Source: Psychrobacter glacincola (lineage in GTDB: Bacteria > Pseudomonadota > Gammaproteobacteria > Pseudomonadales > Moraxellaceae). From it: a stretch of 64,000 bases of DNA. The stretch is from NCBI RefSeq assembly GCF_904846075.1, contig NZ_CAJGZH010000002.1:992001-1056000 (forward strand), given 5' to 3'. This document shows, piece after piece, positions 27,674 to 38,209 of this stretch. The position numbers and the translations under genes are program-made. A model generated the notes under the pieces. That model made no database searches. It saw only the letters and a program-made list of their open reading frames with translations, and had not been told where the DNA came from. Each line of letters starts with the position of its first letter. Position 1 is the stretch's first letter.

Positions 27674-28233
27674 TTTTTGTCCTTGAGGCTTGTAATATCA
27701 TGGTCGTTTTTGTCATCGCTCGAAGCACGGGATAACAGACGATCAATCTCGGCTTTTTCGGCAGCAGATAGAGCAGCAGCCGTACTATTGACCGTTACCC
27801 CGCTTTCACCACTAGCGACAAGCTGACGTCGTTTGCTTTGCCAGAACCAGCCTATGAGTAAACTGATGAGTAATAGTGGCGGAAAAAACCACAAAATCCA
27901 CGTTGATGGACGGACAGGCGGCTTATAAGTGATGAAATCGCCATAACGTTCCTGCATATAAGCACGAATCTCGCCATCACTACGACCATCTTTTATCAAA
28001 TCATACGTTTTTTGCTTTAAATCTTGAGCAATGGGCGCATCCGATCCTGCAAGATTTTGGTTTTGACATTTTGGGCAACGCAGCTCTTCGATGAGACCAC
28101 GATATTGGGCTTCTTGCTGCACAGAATCAAAGTCATAGACCTCAATAGCAGCATAGCTTGCCATACTTATTAAACAAGCTATCAATAAGCTCGCTACTTT
28201 TAACGTAACAGCTGTTATTTTATTGGCTATCAT
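27670..28233 (-). CDS. ccmH: Cytochrome c maturation protein CcmH
   Basis: Membrane-anchored thiol oxidoreductase that acts on the CXXCH of apocytochrome c. The 187-residue protein has a signal/anchor at the start, the motif LRCPKCQNQNLAGSDA with the redox CxxC, the segment RYGDFITYKPP, and one transmembrane helix (about 105-125) with a cytoplasmic tail. Start and stop overlap ccmG and ccmI by ATGA junctions. Confidence 0.94.
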   Translation of the reverse strand: MIANKITAVTLKVASLLIACLISMASYAAIEVYDFDSVQQEAQYRGLIEELRCPKCQNQNLAGSDAPIAQDLKQKTYDLIKDGRSDGEIRAYMQERYGDFITYKPPVRPSTWILWFFPPLLLISLLIGWFWQSKRRQLVASGESGVTVNSTAAALSAAEKAEIDRLLSRASSDDKNDHDITSLKDKK

Positions 28234-28889
28234 TTACACGCCTCCGCAACCTGAGTCGGATCTGGACTGACGTTGTTATTATTGGCTTCATTGAGCACCA
28301 TCAAGCAGGGCGTAATACGGCTTTGCCAGTTGCTTTCATTGATCTCACCAATGATGTGCTGACGAATAATACCATTACCATCGACTACGAAAGTCTCAGG
28401 TGCACCCGTCAAACCTAAGTCCAAAGCAAACTGACCAGATAAATCCTGAATGGACATCGAGAACGGATCGCCACCTCGGTTTAAGTAGCCTAGGGCATCA
28501 CCAATATCATCTTTATAGTTGACCCCGACCAGATTGACACCGCGCTCCTCTAGTTGCATAAGAAAAGGATGCTCAATAATACAAGTTGGGCACCAAGAGC
28601 CCCAAATGTTCATCAAAAAGGGCTTATCAGGCAGATTCTCATTGGTCATGATACGACTGGTATCTGATAATAAAGGCAGCTCAAAAGCGGGAACTGGGCG
28701 CTCAAGTGCCGTATTGGTAACGATATCCGTCGGCTTACCCAAACGCAGATATAGCATGATGATTAAGCCAATGAAAACGATCAGTGGAATCAAAAACCAT
28801 AGCTTAAGTTGCTTTTTGTTCATGGTTTTCGTGCCACCTACCTTATCTTGCTTTACATTTTGCTCAGGGGATTGCTTTGATGTGTTCAT
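28230..28889 (-). CDS. ccmG: Thiol:disulfide interchange protein CcmG/DsbE
   Basis: Periplasmic membrane-anchored thioredoxin that keeps apocytochrome c cysteines reduced. The 219-residue protein has a transmembrane helix (about 32-50) and a thioredoxin fold with the active site WGSWCPTCIIEHP, and the cis-Pro segment GLTGAPETFVVDG. The first ATG lies one base after the ccmF stop with an AGGGG site. A second in-frame ATG at 28823 would give a length closer to relatives and is also possible. Confidence 0.93.
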   Translation of the reverse strand: MNTSKQSPEQNVKQDKVGGTKTMNKKQLKLWFLIPLIVFIGLIIMLYLRLGKPTDIVTNTALERPVPAFELPLLSDTSRIMTNENLPDKPFLMNIWGSWCPTCIIEHPFLMQLEERGVNLVGVNYKDDIGDALGYLNRGGDPFSMSIQDLSGQFALDLGLTGAPETFVVDGNGIIRQHIIGEINESNWQSRITPCLMVLNEANNNNVSPDPTQVAEACK

Positions 28890-28890
28890 A

Positions 28891-30921
28891 TTAATTATCC
28901 CCTGTCTTTAATGCTGACGCATCCAAATCGGCGACGGTGGTAAAGCCTGCTTTATTCGCCGCAATTTGTGCAGGTGTCTTGGTTTTCTTAATACGATAGC
29001 GATGATCAAGAATACTCAGTACTGCACCAAACGCCATAATCAGAGCGCCTAGCCATATCCAGCGGATAAGCGGTTTCACATAAATACGTACTGCCCATTC
29101 GTTGCTATCTTCGGCGATAGGTTCGCCCAGTGCTACATAAACATCACGCATGAGGCTAGCATCAATCGCGGCTTCTGTGACTGGCATCATACTAATGATG
29201 TAATTACGTTTTTCAGGATACAGTGTAGTCACAGCACGGCCATCTTTGCTGATTTCAACCTCAGCTTGGGTGGCATCAAAGTTACTGCCTTTGACTTCAC
29301 GAAAGCCTTTAACGGTAAAGTCATAGCCTTGAACATGAACACTATCGTTTGGTCCAAGCGCGACATCACGTTCAATACTTAACGTACTGGTAAATGCGAC
29401 GCCGATGACGGCAATAATGACACCGATATGAGCGGTCTGTTGACCCCAATAGCTCAGACGTAACTGGCGTAACCCTTTAACAAAATTGGGTGCGTTTTTG
29501 GTTTTGTCTTTAAAATCAACCACCATCCATAGCAGTACCCAAAAACTGACCGCCAAGGTAACGCCAATATTAAGCATCGCAGACGGGCTCACAAAATACG
29601 TGATAACTGCTGCAAGCACTAAACTACTGGCTGCAATGACCATACCAGCGCCCAATAGCGGACGGCTGTCTTTTTTCCAGCGAATGTTCGAGCCCATACC
29701 CATTGCCACTAATATCAGCCACGTGAGCGGTACAAATAGCGCATTAAAGTAAGGAGGGCCGACAGACACCTGACCTAAATTAAAGGAGTCAGCAATGATA
29801 GGATAGAGCGTGCCGAGTAGTACGACCAAAGTCGAAATCAAAATAATAACGTTGTTAATGACTAAAAATGACTCGCGTGAGATCAGTTGATACTGACTTT
29901 CGACCGTTAAACGCCAACCACGTACTGCAAACATCAACAAGCCACCGCCGATGATCACACCGAGAATGACTAAAATGACCAGACCACGCGTTGGGTCTGC
30001 GGCAAACGAATGCACCGAGGTAATAACGCCAGAACGCACGAGAAAGGTGCCCAATAGACTGAGTGCAAAAGCAAAAATCGCCAGCATAATCGTCCATGCT
30101 TTAAAGACACCACGTTTTTCTGTAACGGCAAGCGAATGTAGCAGCGCTGTACCAGCCAGCCATGGCATCAATGAAGCGTTCTCTACTGGATCCCAGAACC
30201 ACCAACCACCCCAGCCAAGCTCGTAATAGGCCCACCATGAGCCTAGTGCGATACCAACGGTCAAAAAGCCCCAAGCCGCCAATGCCCACGGACGCGACCA
30301 GCGTGTCCACACTGCATCTAAACGACCTTCCCACAATGCCGCCATACAAAAGGCAAACGGCACGACCAAACCCACATAGCCCATATACAGCATCGGTGGA
30401 TGAATAATCAAACCAAAATCTTGTAGCACAGGATTTAGATCCGCACCATCGACAGGTAAGTTTGGCAATGTACGATCAAATGGCGACGAGGTAAAAATCA
30501 GCATCGCTAGCATCATCATCTGCACGCCAGCCAAAATTACCAACACTCGCGCACGCATAGACAGTGGCAAACCACGGCTAAAGTAAGAGACCAGCGCACA
30601 CCAAGTAGCCATGATGGTCATCCAAAGCAGCAATGAACCCTCATGACCACCCCAAGTTGCCGACAGCTTATAATACCAAGGCAACAGCGTATTAGAATGC
30701 TGAGTGACATAGACGAGGCTGAAGTCATTGTAATAAAAGCCTGCCATCAGCGCGGCAAATGATGTGATCATGGCAGCAAATTGTGCCCACGCCAGACTTG
30801 GTGCCAAACGCTGCCATGCAACGTGGTCACGCATGATACCGACGGTTGGTAATACCACCTGCAAAATCGCCAATATAAAGGCGGCTAGCAAGGCAAAATA
30901 ACCCAATTCTGTGATTAACAT
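28891..30921 (-). CDS. ccmF: Heme lyase subunit CcmF
   Basis: Large inner-membrane subunit that, with CcmH and CcmI, attaches heme to apocytochrome c. The 676-residue protein has about 15 transmembrane segments, the tryptophan-rich WWD-type motif WGGWWFWDPVENASLMPW and the heme-ligand His regions. It is the first gene of ccmF-G-H-I. The heme-delivery genes ccmABCDE are not in the window, so they must lie elsewhere, a split seen in related genera. Confidence 0.96.
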   Translation of the reverse strand: MLITELGYFALLAAFILAILQVVLPTVGIMRDHVAWQRLAPSLAWAQFAAMITSFAALMAGFYYNDFSLVYVTQHSNTLLPWYYKLSATWGGHEGSLLLWMTIMATWCALVSYFSRGLPLSMRARVLVILAGVQMMMLAMLIFTSSPFDRTLPNLPVDGADLNPVLQDFGLIIHPPMLYMGYVGLVVPFAFCMAALWEGRLDAVWTRWSRPWALAAWGFLTVGIALGSWWAYYELGWGGWWFWDPVENASLMPWLAGTALLHSLAVTEKRGVFKAWTIMLAIFAFALSLLGTFLVRSGVITSVHSFAADPTRGLVILVILGVIIGGGLLMFAVRGWRLTVESQYQLISRESFLVINNVIILISTLVVLLGTLYPIIADSFNLGQVSVGPPYFNALFVPLTWLILVAMGMGSNIRWKKDSRPLLGAGMVIAASSLVLAAVITYFVSPSAMLNIGVTLAVSFWVLLWMVVDFKDKTKNAPNFVKGLRQLRLSYWGQQTAHIGVIIAVIGVAFTSTLSIERDVALGPNDSVHVQGYDFTVKGFREVKGSNFDATQAEVEISKDGRAVTTLYPEKRNYIISMMPVTEAAIDASLMRDVYVALGEPIAEDSNEWAVRIYVKPLIRWIWLGALIMAFGAVLSILDHRYRIKKTKTPAQIAANKAGFTTVADLDASALKTGDN

Positions 30922-31173
30922 ACGGTCTAACCTTGTTTACCTTAATACGGTCATTGTTTATTTTAGGGATTGGTTTTTTAGGATATTCGAAAGTATCCAG
31001 TAATCGTTACTACGAGTATTTATACTGCTGGTCTTTATTAGTATTATTTATAATAAAAGCGCCATTAGCCATTGCAGCTGAGGGCGCTTACAGCAAGGTA
31101 CATTAGCGTCAACTTGTCACGTTTCTGTATCCACTCTGTATGCGATGTGTATAAAGACATAAAAAATGCGTCA

Positions 31174-32508
31174 TTACTGAATCGCAGGAAAAAACACTAA
31201 AACCAGATGCAACCAGCCTGCTAAAAACCCTGTCAAACCACCCAACACGATTAACGTCATCTCATCTTCACGAAAAGCGGGACGTAATAAGTTCTGAAAC
31301 TCATCTGGCGTCAGCGCGCGAATACGGTCACGAAACAGCCCAAAAATTTTACTGGCACGGCTTTCATTGAGCTCAGGATCTCGCAATGGCACCATTGTCG
31401 CAACAATTGACTTATCAATGATGGTGTTTTTTAGCTGTCCATATTCGCGGCGACCCAAGCCTAGGCGCAGTGTCGTACTAATCACTGGCGACTCTAGCAC
31501 TTTATATAAATGCGACTTCATCAACTCACGCGTTTGCGCAGCACGGTCGCCATACATCATCTCATTCATGATGTTCTCAAGCGTCACCAAATCTTTTACG
31601 ACAATCTCAGCAAAAACCTCAGAAACTTCCTCTTGGCGTTTCATAAAACCGCCTTGCAAACGATACTGGGCGATATGTGGTAATTGCGGTCTAATAAAGG
31701 GAAAGCGACTCTGGACGGCAAAAAACTTCACATAAGGAATAAATCGCGGCTCTACAGGATTAAACACCATCCAAATAGCAATCCAATTGGTAAGAAAGCC
31801 CCAAATCGCGGCAAAAAACGGCACTGTCCAATGCTGCGGTACCGCCAAAAATATAAACATTTGGATAATACCGAAGACCAAACCAATCAAAGCACTGATA
31901 TGCCAAATAAAATCGATCTCTTTTTGACCAACCTTCAAAAACATATTGACCATTAAACGACGATCACTTTCCATCGTGTTAACAATCATTTTGCGCATAT
32001 CAACCAAGTCTTCGACGTTATGAGTCAAGTCAGTCACCAAAGACTGCATGATATTAGGCAGCTCTTGATGCGCTTGAGCGTAGACACGGCGCTTCAACGC
32101 ATAAGGCAGATTACCCCACAGCGCTGGCGAATGGTCCAGCATAATTTCATCAATCAATGCTTCAAGGTTTTTGTCCACGGTATCCGTGATAAATACCGCC
32201 ATCTGCTCAGGCTCCATCGCCTGAAAAAACTCATCAAGCGAGCCAAGCTTTGACAGCGTTTGATCCACGATAACGCCTGATATCTTGCCAGCCTTTCGTG
32301 GGACGATACCTTGCCAGCCAATACCCGGCAACCCAAAAAACGGGAAGTTTGGAATACGAATACCCCGAAACTTAATCGGATAGAACAGCATTTTAAGCGC
32401 CATCCACACGTGTATCCATGTGACAAATGCGGTCACAGGCGGAATAGTCAGCATGGCAAAAAACTCTGGGTGTTCAGCTATTGTCTGCCACAATGAAGTT
32501 GCATCCAT
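31174..32508 (-). CDS. DUF445 family membrane protein
   Basis: A 444-residue inner-membrane protein of the DUF445 family (YjiN-like), whose function is unknown. It has a hydrophobic segment near the N-terminus, two near the middle (about 205-250) and one at the C-terminus (VLGGLTGFLAGWLHLVLV). The paired repeats ahead of the segments are typical of the family (KISGVIVDQTLSKLGSLDEF and the later EVFAEIVVKD). It stands alone, divergent from mrdA. Confidence 0.82.
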   Translation of the reverse strand: MDATSLWQTIAEHPEFFAMLTIPPVTAFVTWIHVWMALKMLFYPIKFRGIRIPNFPFFGLPGIGWQGIVPRKAGKISGVIVDQTLSKLGSLDEFFQAMEPEQMAVFITDTVDKNLEALIDEIMLDHSPALWGNLPYALKRRVYAQAHQELPNIMQSLVTDLTHNVEDLVDMRKMIVNTMESDRRLMVNMFLKVGQKEIDFIWHISALIGLVFGIIQMFIFLAVPQHWTVPFFAAIWGFLTNWIAIWMVFNPVEPRFIPYVKFFAVQSRFPFIRPQLPHIAQYRLQGGFMKRQEEVSEVFAEIVVKDLVTLENIMNEMMYGDRAAQTRELMKSHLYKVLESPVISTTLRLGLGRREYGQLKNTIIDKSIVATMVPLRDPELNESRASKIFGLFRDRIRALTPDEFQNLLRPAFREDEMTLIVLGGLTGFLAGWLHLVLVFFPAIQ

Positions 32509-32986
32509 GACTTATCTTGCCCCTGACAGGTTAATTGTCGTCGCTAATTAAAAAGGATTAGCAAATTAGAACGCTTAACAAAAAGCCGCTCTGCCCATGA
32601 TAATTATTATCAAATAAATCGCCTGATTTTAGCATACTTGCCATTCATTAGCACACGTCGAGCCTAGGTAAGTTGTGACTAGGGATGACACGTTTTACTA
32701 TTACTTTCGATAGTAACAATATTAATATCATCTACAGGCGCTTTAGATAATAACGACCACAAAATAAATGGCGGTGTACTGCGGCGGCTCATTTGTTCTG
32801 TTATAATTTGTGATTGTATGACCGCACATCGCTGTATATAGATTGAGGGATTATTATTTCAACTCATATCAGTCCATGTAATTGAAATTCTTATTATTAT
32901 CCTTTATGCTCGCCGCACTTTGGTGAACGACCCTGCCCTTTTACTCTCTTTTATTGACTCACTGACCGTTTGGGCTCTTACTTTCT
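32509..32986. other. Intergenic gap between the DUF445 gene and mrdA
   Basis: A 478-base divergent gap that must hold both promoters. It is AT-rich with no recognisable gene, structured RNA or repeat. Confidence 0.5.
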
Positions 32987-34972
32987 ATGAATAAACCGCT
33001 AACCCCCAATACTGAACAGGTCAATCGTGTTTTCACCAGTCGTATTATTATCCTTGGAATTCTGATATTCATTGGATTGAGTGGCTTGATCGTGCGTTAT
33101 GGTTACCTGCAAGTCTATGCGCACGATAAGTATACGACGCAAGCAGACAATAACCGTATTAAACTGATCTCTGCACCGCCCAGCCGCGGCTATATTTATG
33201 ATCGCAATGGGATCATATTGGCAGACAACCAGCCCGTATTTACGGCCATGTTAAGCCCTGATGAAGTCGAAAATCCAGAGCGTACGCTAAATTTGCTTGC
33301 GCCTATTTTTGAGCTAACAGATGAGAATATTACCGATATTTTAGCGCGACTGAGTAAAAGCAAAAACGATCCTGTGACCATTAAAATTGACTTAACCGAT
33401 GCCCAATTGGCGCAGTTTAGTGAGCGTAAACCCTTTTTTCGCGGTGTGACCATTCAAAGCAAGCTGACACGTTCATACCCTTATGACGAGCTATTTGCAC
33501 ACGTCATCGGCTATGTTGGGCGTATCAATGATAAAGAAACCAAACGCATTGACAAAGATCGCTACGCTGGCACTGACCTTATCGGTAAAATCGGTATCGA
33601 AGATTATTACGAGGATATATTGCTAGGGCAACCGGGTTATCAGTCGGTAGAAACCGATGCTCTTGGCAATATTTTGCGTCAATTAGACACTAAACCACCC
33701 GTAGCTGGTAATGACATTACGCTGAGCTTGGATTATGGCTTACAGCAAGTCGCCCAGCAGCAGCTAGACGGTCGTCGCGGCGCTATCGTGGCAATCGATC
33801 CAAAAAATGGTGATGTATTGGCGTTTGTCAGTAATCCAAGCTATGACCCCAACCCTTTCATCTCAGGCATCTCCTTTAAAGATTATGGCAATCTGCGTGA
33901 AGATTTGGATCAGCCGCTCTATAATCGTGCGCTACAAGGGACATACCCACCCGGCTCTACGATTAAACCTTTTGAAGGCTTAGGCGGCATTCATTATGGG
34001 CTGCGCAATTGGGAAACCACTATCTATGATCCCGGTTACTTTAGCTTACCAGGAGACTCACATCGATTCCGTGACTGGAAGCGTGGTGGTCACGGTACGG
34101 TAGATCTTAAAAAATCTATCGTGATGTCAGTGGATACCTATTATTATAAATTGGCTTATGAGATGGGTATTCAGCGCCTACATGATTGGATGGCACGTTT
34201 TGGATTTGGTGAACCAACAGGTATTGATTTGCCCAATGAAAAATCAGGAATTATGCCGTCACCAAAATGGAAAAAAGATACCTATGATAAAGGCTGGTTG
34301 CCGGGCGAAACCATCTCAGTCAGTATCGGGCAGGGTTATTTCTTAGCCACACCATTACAGATTGCAAATGCAACCGCCATGACAGCGAACAAAGGCTATC
34401 ACATTACTCCGCATCTACTAAAAAGTAGCGATGGTGCAGCACAAGTTAACGTAATCACCAAACCTGATGGTAAAATCGAATATAACGGCAAACCGTCTGA
34501 CTGGCTACGTATGCACGATGCGATGGAAGAAACCGTCAAGGCAGGTACCGGACGTGGGATTTATACGCCGCGCTATCGTATTGCGGGTAAAACGGGTACT
34601 GCGCAAGTCAAGTCCATTGCGCAAGGCAAACGCTATGATAAATCTGCCATAGACAAACGCCATTGGGATCACGCGTGGTTCAATGGTTTTGCACCCGTAG
34701 AAAATCCTGAGATTGCGCTTGCAGTACTGGTCGAAAATGGTGGCGGTGGTAGCGTGGTAGCTGCACCTATCGGTCGCGCACTATTTGACTACTGGATATT
34801 ACAGCGCAAAAACGACCCTATCTTGCCACCAACGGCTGATCAACTAAAAGTCATCAAGCGCCAAAAAGCTTTTGAAAAATTGATGCGTGATGCCCAGCGT
34901 GAAAAAGAAGAAAAAGCGCTAGAAGAAAAGGCAGAGGTGGAAGCAGCCACAGCCACCACGACCTCTGAGTAA
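32987..34972 (+). CDS. mrdA: Peptidoglycan transpeptidase PBP2
   Basis: High-molecular-mass penicillin-binding protein that elongates the side wall with RodA. The 661-residue protein has one transmembrane anchor (about 20-40), the dimerisation/pedestal domain (SRGYIYDRNG) and a transpeptidase domain with PPGSTIKPF (SxxK), SVDTYYYKL (SxD, the PBP2-type version of SxN) and AGKTGTAQ (KTG). A Lys/Glu/Ala-rich tail of about 45 residues follows. rodA is not adjacent. Confidence 0.95.
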   Translation: MNKPLTPNTEQVNRVFTSRIIILGILIFIGLSGLIVRYGYLQVYAHDKYTTQADNNRIKLISAPPSRGYIYDRNGIILADNQPVFTAMLSPDEVENPERTLNLLAPIFELTDENITDILARLSKSKNDPVTIKIDLTDAQLAQFSERKPFFRGVTIQSKLTRSYPYDELFAHVIGYVGRINDKETKRIDKDRYAGTDLIGKIGIEDYYEDILLGQPGYQSVETDALGNILRQLDTKPPVAGNDITLSLDYGLQQVAQQQLDGRRGAIVAIDPKNGDVLAFVSNPSYDPNPFISGISFKDYGNLREDLDQPLYNRALQGTYPPGSTIKPFEGLGGIHYGLRNWETTIYDPGYFSLPGDSHRFRDWKRGGHGTVDLKKSIVMSVDTYYYKLAYEMGIQRLHDWMARFGFGEPTGIDLPNEKSGIMPSPKWKKDTYDKGWLPGETISVSIGQGYFLATPLQIANATAMTANKGYHITPHLLKSSDGAAQVNVITKPDGKIEYNGKPSDWLRMHDAMEETVKAGTGRGIYTPRYRIAGKTGTAQVKSIAQGKRYDKSAIDKRHWDHAWFNGFAPVENPEIALAVLVENGGGGSVVAAPIGRALFDYWILQRKNDPILPPTADQLKVIKRQKAFEKLMRDAQREKEEKALEEKAEVEAATATTTSE

Positions 34973-35008
34973 AAGTACGCTAAACGAGATACGGTAAATA
35001 TAAATATT

Positions 35009-35695
35009 ATGAAAAAATCTATAAGCAGCCGCGAGCATAGGAACAATCATAAGAGCAAAAATATAGCTGCGGGCGACGTGCGGATCATTGGTGGTCAGTT
35101 TAAACGCCGTGTTGTACGTTTTATCGACGCAGAGGGTCTACGTCCTACCCCAGATCGCTTGCGAGAGACGCTGTTTAGCTGGCTACTTCCTGATATTCAT
35201 GGCGCTTATGTGCTTGATAGCTGTGCTGGTAGCGGTGTCTTAGGTTTTGAAGCACTGTCTCGTGGTGCCGCGCACGCCACCTTTATCGAAATAAATCCTG
35301 CGCAAAATAATATGCTGCGTCAAAGTGCTGAACAGTTGCATCTGAGCGCTGATACCCATCAAATTATCCAAGGCACCGCAGAAAGAGTATTGATGCAAGA
35401 GCAGATTGTTCCGCGCCCTTTCAATATTGTATTCATCGATCCACCGTATGCTCAAGATCTGTGGCAACCTATTTTAATAGCACTGATTACCCAGTCGTTA
35501 ATTGATAGTGAAACCCTGATTTATCTAGAAGCGGATAAAGATTTAGAGAGCCAATTGAAGCAACTGGAAGAGACGCTTAATAAAAATCCAGATATCCAAT
35601 CAGGTACTATTCAGCAAATAATCCGCTTTGAATGTGTGAAACAGACCAAGGTTGGACAAGTTGTTGCTGGACTTTATCGTTTATCATCGTCATAA
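35009..35695 (+). CDS. rsmD: 16S rRNA (guanine966-N2)-methyltransferase
   Basis: Methylates G966 of 16S rRNA in the 30S subunit. The 228-residue Rossmann-fold methyltransferase has RIIGGQFKRR, RPTPDRLRETLFSWL, the SAM motif LDSCAGSGVLGFEALSRGA and the catalytic motif FIDPPY (family NPPY/DPPY). About 20 basic residues precede the core. It follows mrdA by 36 bases and may be cotranscribed. Confidence 0.93.
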   Translation: MKKSISSREHRNNHKSKNIAAGDVRIIGGQFKRRVVRFIDAEGLRPTPDRLRETLFSWLLPDIHGAYVLDSCAGSGVLGFEALSRGAAHATFIEINPAQNNMLRQSAEQLHLSADTHQIIQGTAERVLMQEQIVPRPFNIVFIDPPYAQDLWQPILIALITQSLIDSETLIYLEADKDLESQLKQLEETLNKNPDIQSGTIQQIIRFECVKQTKVGQVVAGLYRLSSS

Positions 35696-35806
35696 TTGCC
35701 TAGTTAATGAAAGCCGTTAACAAATTTTACAAATGTTTAGAACCGCTAAAAACTGGCCAACGCTGCAGTTTAATGTATATAAGGCGAAAATAAACCCCAA
35801 TGCAGC

Positions 35807-35835
35807 TTGCAAGCGTAGGCACTACTGCTTATAAT
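35807..35835 (+). promoter_or_regulatory. Promoter of rplM-rpsI
   Basis: TTGCAA and TATAAT are separated by exactly 17 bases, 70 bases upstream of rplM; this is close to the sigma-70 consensus. Confidence 0.75.
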
Positions 35836-35849
35836 GTGCAGTCTGTTTT

Positions 35850-35880
35850 TTGAGAGCCCCGTTCCCAGCTAAACTCTCAA
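35850..35880 (+). promoter_or_regulatory. Stem-loop in the rplM leader
   Basis: TTGAGAG and CTCTCAA form a perfect seven-base stem with a C-rich 17-base loop, within the predicted 5' leader of rplM. In E. coli L13 represses its own mRNA by binding the leader; whether this hairpin is the equivalent site is inference. Confidence 0.45.
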
Positions 35881-35905
35881 CGAATTCTAATTTTAAGGTT
35901 TTATC

Positions 35906-36334
35906 ATGAAAACACTTAGTGCAAAACCAGCTGAAGTGACCCATGACTGGTATGTCGTAGATGCTGACGGCAAAACCCTTGGTCGCTTAGCCACTCAAAT
36001 CGCTAGTCGCTTACGTGGCAAGCATAAGCCTTCTTTTACGCCGCACGTTGACACTGGTGACTTCATTGTTGTCATCAATGCTGATAAAATCACGGTAACG
36101 GGTAAAAAAGCGCAAGATAAAAAATACTATCGTCACAGTGGCTACCCAGGTGGTATCAAGGAAACCAACTTCAGTAAGTTGCTTGCACATAAGCCTGAAG
36201 ATGTTCTACACAAAGCAGTTAAGGGTATGCTTCCAAAGGGCCCTCTTGGCTATGCGATGATCAAGAAGCTGAAGCTATATGCGGGTACTGAACATCCACA
36301 TACTGCACAGCAACCTAAAGAACTAGACATCTAA
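35906..36334 (+). CDS. rplM: 50S ribosomal protein L13
   Basis: A 142-residue L13, an early-assembly protein of the large subunit. Family segments [39 protein letters not shown] and [16 protein letters not shown] are all intact. An AAGG site precedes the ATG. It forms the conserved rplM-rpsI operon with a ten-base gap. Confidence 0.98.
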   Translation: MKTLSAKPAEVTHDWYVVDADGKTLGRLATQIASRLRGKHKPSFTPHVDTGDFIVVINADKITVTGKKAQDKKYYRHSGYPGGIKETNFSKLLAHKPEDVLHKAVKGMLPKGPLGYAMIKKLKLYAGTEHPHTAQQPKELDI

Positions 36335-36344
36335 GGATATACTT

Positions 36345-36731
36345 ATGGAACGCAATTACGGAACTGGTCGCCGCAAGACGTCTACTGCTCGTGTCTTTTT
36401 AGCTAAAGGTACTGGTAGCATCGTTGTTAACGGTAAGCCACTTGATGAGTATTTTAGCCGTGAAACTTCACGTATGGTTGTTCGTCAGCCTCTAGAATTA
36501 CTTGACTCACCTACTGCTTATGACCTTTACATCACTGTAAAAGGTGGCGGTATTAGTGGTCAAGCTGGCGCAATCCGTCACGGCATCACGCGTGCATTGA
36601 TTGAGCTAAACGAAGCCAACAAACCTGCACTAAAAGCAGCTGGCTTTGTTACTCGTGACTCACGTCAAGTTGAACGTAAGAAATTGGGTCTACGTAAAGC
36701 ACGTAAGCGTCCACAATTCTCGAAACGTTAA
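36345..36731 (+). CDS. rpsI: 30S ribosomal protein S9
   Basis: A 128-residue S9. It shows [30 protein letters not shown] and the C-terminal [11 protein letters not shown] tail, whose last Lys-Arg reaches the P-site tRNA. An AAGGA site lies before the ATG. It is the second gene of the operon and is followed by a strong terminator. Confidence 0.98.
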   Translation: MERNYGTGRRKTSTARVFLAKGTGSIVVNGKPLDEYFSRETSRMVVRQPLELLDSPTAYDLYITVKGGGISGQAGAIRHGITRALIELNEANKPALKAAGFVTRDSRQVERKKLGLRKARKRPQFSKR

Positions 36732-36816
36732 TCAAAGCTATCTCTTATCTTTTTGTGGCTGTTGTCTTTATCTCAGAGCGACAGTCACAATCTTAAAGAA
36801 AAGAGTAGATTTGCAA

Positions 36817-36853
36817 AACCTTATAAGCTGTCCGCAGCTTATAAGGTTTTTTT
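36817..36853 (+). terminator. Terminator of rplM-rpsI
   Basis: A 14-base perfect stem (AACCTTATAAGCTG and its complement) with a TCCG loop and T7. Confidence 0.92.
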
Positions 36854-36962
36854 ATGGCTGATGACTTTTGCATTTGCTCGTGATTTTGTGCGTAAACCAC
36901 CTTGCAAAGCAATGCTGACTACCCCATCATGATGATAACTTTTCATTATTAGTAACAATTTT

Positions 36963-38054
36963 ATGAAAGCGCCTGAACAATACGACCCCAGCAAACCACC
37001 TACCAAAAGCAGCCTGCCACCGCCAAGTACGCAGCAGCCTGCTAAGTCCCCAGCGATACCTGCTGGCATGCCAACGATTACCCAAAATCATAAGCGCACA
37101 GCACCCATCGAAAAAAAGCCTTTTCAATGGCAGTTTTTGTTGCCTAAATATTGGGGCATTTGGCTATTGGCAGCAATGATCTTACCCATCATATATTTGC
37201 CGCTACGTTGGCAGTTTTGGCTGGGACGTCAGCTTGGCATATTTATCTATAAAATAGCAGGCTCACGTCGGCGTGATACGCTTATCAACTTGAAACTGGC
37301 TTTTCCAGAAAAGCCAGACGTCGAGCGCGAATTGATGGCAAAACAAGTCTTTGTCAATCAGGGCATTGGTGTGTTTGAAACTTTATGTGCTTGGTATCGT
37401 CCAAATGTTTTTACTCGTACCGTTTCAATTTCGGGATTACAGCACGTTGTCAATGCACAGAATGAGGGTCGTCCTGTCATTTTACTGGGCGCTCATTATA
37501 CGATGCTTGATCTGGGCGGCATGCTCTGTACGCAATTTTTTCCGATGGATGGGATGTATCGACCGCAGAATAACGCGCTACTTGATTGGTTTGTTTATAA
37601 TGGTCGTGCCAGTATTCTTAGCAAGCAAATAGCCAGTCGTGACATGCGCAGTTTTGTTGAGTCAATTAAAGCTGGTCACGTGATTTGGTACTCACCTGAC
37701 CAAGATTATGGTCTAAAACAAGGCGTCATGGCACCATTCTTTGGTGTGCCAGCAGCGACTATTACAGCATCACGGCGCATGGCAAAGCTAGGCGACAAGG
37801 CACATCCACCCGCATTAATGGCGCTGCATACTTACCGGCAGACACCAGACAGTTTACCCAAAGGCAAACGCCCGCACTATCATCTAACGATTACCCCAGA
37901 AATTCAAAACTATCCAAGTAACGATGAATTGGCTGATGCGACGCGAGTCAATGAGTTGCTAGAGGGGTTGATTCGTATTGATCCCACTCAGTGGATGTGG
38001 TTCCATCGTCGTTTCAAAAATGGTCCTGATGGTCGTACTGATATCTATAAGTAA
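36963..38054 (+). CDS. Lipid A biosynthesis lauroyl/myristoyl acyltransferase
   Basis: A 363-residue LpxL/LpxM-family acyltransferase that adds secondary acyl chains to the lipid A precursor at the inner membrane. A hydrophobic anchor (about 65-90) is followed by the catalytic HX4D motif in LLGAHYTMLDLGG, the segment MYRPQNNALLDW and IWYSPDQDYGLKQG. The first ~55 residues are a Pro/Ser/Gln-rich extension absent in E. coli LpxL. Which acyl chain it adds cannot be told from sequence. The gene stands alone after the rpsI terminator. Confidence 0.9.
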   Translation: MKAPEQYDPSKPPTKSSLPPPSTQQPAKSPAIPAGMPTITQNHKRTAPIEKKPFQWQFLLPKYWGIWLLAAMILPIIYLPLRWQFWLGRQLGIFIYKIAGSRRRDTLINLKLAFPEKPDVERELMAKQVFVNQGIGVFETLCAWYRPNVFTRTVSISGLQHVVNAQNEGRPVILLGAHYTMLDLGGMLCTQFFPMDGMYRPQNNALLDWFVYNGRASILSKQIASRDMRSFVESIKAGHVIWYSPDQDYGLKQGVMAPFFGVPAATITASRRMAKLGDKAHPPALMALHTYRQTPDSLPKGKRPHYHLTITPEIQNYPSNDELADATRVNELLEGLIRIDPTQWMWFHRRFKNGPDGRTDIYK

Positions 38055-38209
38055 GCGTGTATTGCTACGAAAGATCGCCAGAAAATTTGCTATACTTTGC
38101 AGCTTATATTTTTTATATTACCTACATATAAATAACAATGAATTTATAACAAATTGAAAAACAAAACTTTTATAAATAAAACCTTGATGAACCAAATAAT
38201 GGATTTACC

